This document shows, piece after piece, positions 60,938 through 64,000 of a DNA stretch of 64,000 nucleotides (position 1 is its first letter; the number at the start of each line of letters is the position of its first letter). Where the stretch lies: NCBI RefSeq assembly GCF_000472285.1, contig NZ_KI421421.1, positions 264,784 to 328,783 on the forward strand, written 5' to 3'. The stretch comes from Desulfuromonas sp. TF. GTDB lineage: Bacteria > Desulfobacterota > Desulfuromonadia > Desulfuromonadales > ATBO01. The notes beneath the pieces are model-generated. The model was not told where the DNA came from. It did not search any database and worked only from the letters and a program-made list of their open reading frames with translations. The position numbers and the translations under genes are program-made.

Positions 60938-61423
60938 TCAGGAGGAATACGAAACCATCAGCCCTTCCGCGAACGCATCCTGTTCACAGGCGCACTCCGA
61001 AAGAAGGGAGATCACGCTTTCCACAATTTCAATGCGACATGTATTTGCGTTGCCACAGCCGTTCAGCTCCGACGGCAGGTTTTTCTGAATGTAGTCACGT
61101 ACGACGGGGACGTAGCGATGGCCGGCAAAGTCGCCATCGAGCAGCGATCCGAAAAAGCCGTCCAGTTGTCGGCGAATGCCTGCATAGGCGGAGGGGCTTC
61201 CGGTTTTTCCGTCCGCCGCCCAGGGACCCTGGCAGGCCGCCGTCAGGCTTTTTCCGAGAACCCGCAGGCGCGCCGCCAGTTCGAGGGCCAGCTCTTCGGC
61301 GTGCAGCCGAAGCTGATGAAAAGCCTGAGTGGTTTGCGAATCGATCGGCCGACTGTTCGCAGAGGTCCTTTCCTGCAAGGAAGAACCGGCGCGAAGAAGG
61401 CAATTGGGGTTTATTGATTTCAT
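60938..61423 (-). CDS. Unknown protein, first gene after the tandem riboswitches (161 aa)
   Basis: The start is ATG 61423, 34 bases after the riboswitch terminator; GGAAGA lies upstream. The protein looks helical and cytosolic: T-T-Q-A-F-H-Q-L-R-L-H-A-E-E-L-A-L-E-L-A-A-R-L, then L-D-G-F-F-G-S-L-L-D-G-D-F-A-G-H-R-Y and a C-terminal half with several Cys (C-G-N-A-N-T-C, L-S-E-C-A-C-E). No family is recognised and there is no signal peptide. As the first gene read when the riboswitches allow transcription, it could be a regulator or chaperone for the secreted proteins. Confidence 0.6.
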   Translation of the reverse strand: MKSINPNCLLRAGSSLQERTSANSRPIDSQTTQAFHQLRLHAEELALELAARLRVLGKSLTAACQGPWAADGKTGSPSAYAGIRRQLDGFFGSLLDGDFAGHRYVPVVRDYIQKNLPSELNGCGNANTCRIEIVESVISLLSECACEQDAFAEGLMVSYSS

Positions 61424-61456
61424 GTCCGTCTTCCGTCCGGTGGCGCAGCTAAAATG

Positions 61457-61484
61457 AAAAAAACCCATGCTTGGGGAGCATGGG
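61457..61484 (-). terminator. Terminator of proximal GEMM-I riboswitch
   Basis: Read on the minus strand: CCCATGC-TCCCCAA-GCATGGG followed by seven T. It forms the expression platform of the aptamer at 61510-61626. Confidence 0.85.
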
Positions 61485-61509
61485 CCTGGGCGCACGGGTG
61501 CGCTAATCC

Positions 61510-61626
61510 ATACTCCCCGTCTCTTCGGTAGCCCGGCTGCCCTTTCCGCCTTTGCTGCGTGTCGGCGGGGGAGGGCCCGTGGCTTTGCGTCCCTGGATCT
61601 CTCCAGGTTTGCCGTTATCGGAGTAT
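61510..61626 (-). promoter_or_regulatory. GEMM-I (cyclic-di-GMP-I) riboswitch, proximal copy
   Basis: On the minus strand, P1 pairs ATACTCC with GGAGTAT. Inside are the conserved GGCAAACC, a P2 stem (CCTGG/CCAGG), GGGACGCAAAGCC and the P3 region ending GGCTACCG. The base preceding the conserved G of GCAAACC (position 20 of the Vc2 numbering) is G, as in c-di-GMP-binding members. A terminator follows, so it is predicted to control read-through into the surface-protein operon. Confidence 0.9.
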
Positions 61627-61726
61627 GGGTGGGTTAAAATGTTGTGGCGCGGGTTTTGTTGTTGCGGGGGAAGCCGCGGGGCGGGTTCCCTCCTGAAAAA
61701 GCGGCATCAAGCCGCAAGAAAACAGT

Positions 61727-61757
61727 AAAAAGCCCATGCTCAGCGGGAAGCATGGGC
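61727..61757 (-). terminator. Terminator of distal GEMM-I riboswitch
   Basis: Read on the minus strand: GCCCATGCT-TCCCGCTG-AGCATGGGC followed by five T. Confidence 0.82.
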
Positions 61758-61778
61758 CGGGCGCACAATTGCGCTTGT

Positions 61779-61891
61779 CCATACTCCCCTTCTCTTCGGT
61801 AGCCCGGCTGCCTTTTCCGCCTGCGTGTCGGAGGAGGGCCCGTGGCTTTGCGTCCCTGGATTTCTCCAAGTTTGCCATTATCGGAGTATGG
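61779..61891 (-). promoter_or_regulatory. GEMM-I (cyclic-di-GMP-I) riboswitch, distal copy
   Basis: Same elements as the proximal copy: P1 CCATACTCC/GGAGTATGG, GGCAAACTTGG, GGGACGCAAAGCC and GGGCTACCG. Position 20 is again G. The two aptamers are in series on one leader, each with its own terminator. Sequence before each aptamer is also duplicated (61626-61716 resembles 61891-61980), which shows a tandem duplication of the whole control unit. Confidence 0.9.
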
Positions 61892-62052
61892 TGGGGTTAA
61901 AAATGTGATGTTGCGGGTTTTTCTTACGGGGGAAGCCGCGGGGCGGGTTCCCTCCTGGGCAACCGGCATTACGCCAAAGATAAAAAAGAAGCACAGTTAA
62001 TGTCGAACGAACTGGTAATGACGTCGACATCGGATTTATCGTTTCATTAAAT

Positions 62053-62069
62053 ATCCACGATTTGTGCCA
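62053..62069 (-). promoter_or_regulatory. Possible sigma-54-like promoter upstream of the tandem riboswitches
   Basis: On the minus strand TTGGCACAAATCGTGGA has a full TGGCAC -24 block, but its -12 reads GTGGA (GG instead of GC) at the correct spacing. It lies directly after the sigma-54 activator gene at 62157. The rest of 61980-62156 shows no gene. Confidence 0.4.
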
Positions 62070-62156
62070 AAAAATTAATGCTGTATTTCAGTAATATAGT
62101 GGGTTCCGGCGAAAAGCATTGAGTATCGAGTATCCATTTTGGATATCCAAAATAAA

Positions 62157-63536
62157 TCAATCATCCGAGTCGTCATCCATCCCATACCGCGCCATCCGGC
62201 GGCGGAAAGTGTAGTAATTCATGTCAAGAAGACGCGCGGCGACCATCTTTTTCCCTCCCGCCGCGGCCAATGCGCGCTTCAGTGCCCATTTTTCAACTTC
62301 GGCCATTTTGAAGGGAAGATCGTCCGGGGAAACTTCGAATGATTGACCTTGGGCGGCGGAAATTCTCGCCGCGGGGTCGATCTCTCCGAGGATGCCCTGC
62401 AGGATGGCGGGGGAGATCACGTCGTCCGCCATGATCGCGGCGTGCTTGATGACATTGCGCAGCTCACGGACATTCCCGGGCCATGAATGGGACTGCAGCA
62501 TGGTCATGCCGTCCGCGGAAATCTCCAGCGGAGGCCTGCCGATTTCATGACAGGCTTCGCGCAGAAACTTCCCGGCCAGAGCCGGAATGTCTTCGGGAAT
62601 GACGCGAAGAGGGGGCATCTCGATCATGAAGGTTGCGAGACGGTAATAAAGGTCCTGACGGAAGTTGCCCGCCGCGGCCTCGGCCGCCAGGTCCTTGTTG
62701 CTGGCGGCGATTATGCGGATATCGGCGTGCGCCTTGCGGTTGCTGCCGAGGGGGTGATAGCTTTTTTCCTCTACCAGTTGAAGGAGCAGCGCCTGCACGG
62801 CGGGTGGGGCGGCATCGATATCGTCGAGGAAGAGGGTCCCGCCCTTGGCGGCGGTGACCAGACCCTCCCGCTTTCGTTCGGCACCTGTGAAGGCTCCCTT
62901 TTCATGGCCGAACAGGTCGGCGGCTACCAGCGATTCGGGAATGGCGCCCAACTGGACGGTCACGAACGGTTTGTCGGCGCGGGGGCTGAGATCGTGGATC
63001 ATCGACGCCAGCCTCGATTTGCCGGCACCGGTCTCGCCCTGGACCAGAACGGCATAGTTGCTGCGGGCGATCCGCACCACTTGGCCGGCGATTTTTTTCA
63101 GTTTCGGCCCTTTGCCGAGCATCTGCTCGACGGATTGGCGCAGTTCGCTGTTGAGGCCGAGCAGCTGTTTTCTCTGCAGAACCGGCAGCGCCGCCTTCTC
63201 AAGGGTGGAGATCAGCTTGTCGTCTTCGCACGGCTTCGGAACGAATCCCGCGACACCGAGTTCGATGCCGCGAAGCAAATAGGGAACATCGGAAAAGGCA
63301 CTGAAAAAGACCACCGGAGTTTCGGGACTGAGCCGACGTAGCTGTTCAGTCAAGGCGATGCCGTCCATCTCCGGCATGATGATGTCAGTGAGCACGAGGT
63401 CAGGTTTTTCCTTGAGGAAAAGATCCAGAGCCTCACGCCCGTTGGTGGCGATGAGCACTTTGCGGCAATGGGGAGACAGAAGATCTCCCACGGCCTTGCG
63501 CAGGAGTTTCTGATCTTCCACAAAAAGCAATTTCAT
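62157..63536 (-). CDS. NtrC-family sigma-54 response regulator with riboswitch leader
   Basis: A 459-aa regulator. In-frame ATGs at 63560, 63554 and 63536 all lack a good ribosome-binding site; 63536 opens the receiver cleanly (M-K-L-L-F-V-E-D-Q). The receiver is intact (L-V-L-T-D-I-I-M-P-E-M-D-G; Lys in V-P-K-P). The AAA+ domain has G-E-T-G-A-G-K-S (A/S for the usual T/E), G-A-F-T-G-A, G-G-T-L-F-L-D-D-I-D and W-P-G-N-V-R-E-L-R, and the C-terminal Fis-type helix-turn-helix reads G-G-K-K-M-V-A-A-R-L-L-D-M. No kinase is adjacent. Its gene lies just upstream of, and in the same direction as, the surface-protein operon, which it probably activates. Confidence 0.92.
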   Translation of the reverse strand: MKLLFVEDQKLLRKAVGDLLSPHCRKVLIATNGREALDLFLKEKPDLVLTDIIMPEMDGIALTEQLRRLSPETPVVFFSAFSDVPYLLRGIELGVAGFVPKPCEDDKLISTLEKAALPVLQRKQLLGLNSELRQSVEQMLGKGPKLKKIAGQVVRIARSNYAVLVQGETGAGKSRLASMIHDLSPRADKPFVTVQLGAIPESLVAADLFGHEKGAFTGAERKREGLVTAAKGGTLFLDDIDAAPPAVQALLLQLVEEKSYHPLGSNRKAHADIRIIAASNKDLAAEAAAGNFRQDLYYRLATFMIEMPPLRVIPEDIPALAGKFLREACHEIGRPPLEISADGMTMLQSHSWPGNVRELRNVIKHAAIMADDVISPAILQGILGEIDPAARISAAQGQSFEVSPDDLPFKMAEVEKWALKRALAAAGGKKMVAARLLDMNYYTFRRRMARYGMDDDSDD

Positions 63537-63584
63537 ATGTTTAAGTATGTTCATCAACATATAAACAAATCATCTTTACATCAC

Positions 63585-63620
63585 AAAAACGCCCATTTTT
63601 CTCGTCGGGAAAAATGGGCG
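63585..63620 (-). terminator. Terminator of third GEMM-I riboswitch
   Basis: Read on the minus strand: CGCCCATTTTT-CCCGACGAG-AAAAATGGGCG followed by five T, about 50 bases before the regulator gene. A second imperfect hairpin (63630-63652) lies between it and the aptamer. Confidence 0.82.
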
Positions 63621-63656
63621 TAAGAATTCCCTTGGATACACAGGGAATCTTCATGG

Positions 63657-63746
63657 CCCTCTCTTCGGCGACTCGGCTGCTCGTATGTGTGCGAGCCCGT
63701 GGTTCTGCGTCACCGGGTTGCCCCGGCTTTGCTATTATCGGAGAGG
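63657..63746 (-). promoter_or_regulatory. GEMM-I riboswitch, possible cGAMP-type, upstream of sigma-54 regulator
   Basis: On the minus strand: CTCTCCGATAATAGCAAAGC, a P2 stem CCGGG-GCAA-CCCGG with a GNRA loop, TGACGCAGAACCACGGGC, and the P3 end GCCGAGTCGCC, closed by P1 with GAGAG. The base at position 20 is A here (TAGCAAA) while both tandem copies have G (GGCAAA). G20A is the change known to move GEMM-I RNAs toward cyclic AMP-GMP, as in Geobacter. Confidence 0.8.
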
Positions 63747-64000
63747 ATTTTAAATTTAGTATTCTAAACAATATATTAAGTCGAAAATTTTTGAAAAAGT
63801 CAAAGGAAAATAGAGGTTCCGACCGGCCCTCTGCATCCTATTCATTAAAGAGCCAATTTAAACCCCTGTTTTATTTTCTGTCAAGATGATATTCCATTTT
63901 ATGAAACTGCGCAATTTAAAAAGGGAATTTATTTAAAATAGAGCAAAGATTGTGCCAGAGGAGAATTGCTGGGGGAAGGGATGTAAATTCAACGGAATAG
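63747..64000. other. AT-rich end of window, no gene seen
   Basis: Presumably the promoter region of the regulator transcript at 63746. No convincing ORF, repeat or RNA could be assigned; no confident promoter pair was found. Confidence 0.4.

Noticed and set aside
61634-61969. 111-codon minus-strand ORF through the distal riboswitch
   Set aside because: It overlaps the structured aptamer and terminator entirely; the reading frame follows from GC-rich composition and the duplicated leader.
63541-63771. 76-codon minus-strand frame upstream of the sigma-54 regulator
   Set aside because: It runs through the riboswitch and terminator and has no family resemblance.
1-64000. CRISPR array, rRNA operon, complete IS element or replication origin
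   Set aside because: No regularly spaced direct repeats, rRNA segments, transposase genes or DnaA-box clusters were seen on reading through.

Overview
The window looks like a chromosomal piece of a GC-rich, redox-active deltaproteobacterium of the Desulfuromonadales/Geobacterales type. The evidence is a periplasmic multiheme c-type cytochrome module with Fe-S and NrfD-like partners, haem-containing periplasmic sensor domains, three sigma-54 activators with recognisable -24/-12 promoters, an FKBP with an acidic Cys-rich insert, and three GEMM-I cyclic-dinucleotide riboswitches. This placement is inference from gene content; no rRNA or tRNA gene was found.

Layout. 1-8.4 kb is housekeeping and stress genes: Sel1 and TPR proteins, acyl-CoA dehydrogenase, histidine kinase, FKBP, GNAT plus M20 peptidase, CsbD, and an (alpha/alpha)6-barrel glycosidase. 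8.4-17.5 kb is a redox-signalling and electron-transfer locus. A histidine kinase with a two-haem periplasmic domain faces an NtrC-type regulator. A GG-N10-GC promoter at 11909 then drives two paralogous small membrane proteins, a dead receiver, a pentahaem cytochrome, a Tat-exported ferredoxin, an NrfD-like subunit broken by two +1 frameshifts, and a kinase-less paralogue of the haem sensor. 18-28.5 kb holds Dus, pirin, a CBS-type pyrophosphatase, remnants of an HI0074/MNT pair, rhodanese, GDPD, a HAD hydrolase, MidA, a NifU-like scaffold, a peptidoglycan-binding protein and CFA synthase, interspersed with MITE-like repeats.

28.9-41.5 kb is a trehalose/alpha-glucan block: GlgE, a TreS-maltokinase fusion, TreZ, a GH57 enzyme and TreY. 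It links two routes: glucan to trehalose through TreY/TreZ, and trehalose to maltose to maltose-1-phosphate to glucan through TreS-Mak/GlgE. 41.7-48.8 kb holds a DUF362 ferredoxin protein, YjbQ, a lipase-like hydrolase, XerC, a peroxiredoxin, and a HAF-repeat lipoprotein with its own sigma-54 promoter next to a sigma-54 activator.

48.9-63.7 kb, all on the minus strand, is the most unusual part. An operon encodes a 161-aa unknown protein, four secreted DUF11-like proteins (1040, 323, 163 and 358 aa) and a 1998-aa outer-membrane protein combining DUF11-like, SdrD-like, OmpA, Ig-like and beta-barrel segments. It is preceded by two tandem GEMM-I riboswitches, each with a terminator, and by a sigma-54 activator gene whose own leader carries a third GEMM-I aptamer. 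The third has A instead of G at the base known to set ligand preference. I read this as a second-messenger-controlled cell-surface system that I cannot match to a described one.

Three families of short inverted repeats (MITE-like or hairpin) are scattered through the intergenic spaces, some as internally deleted copies.
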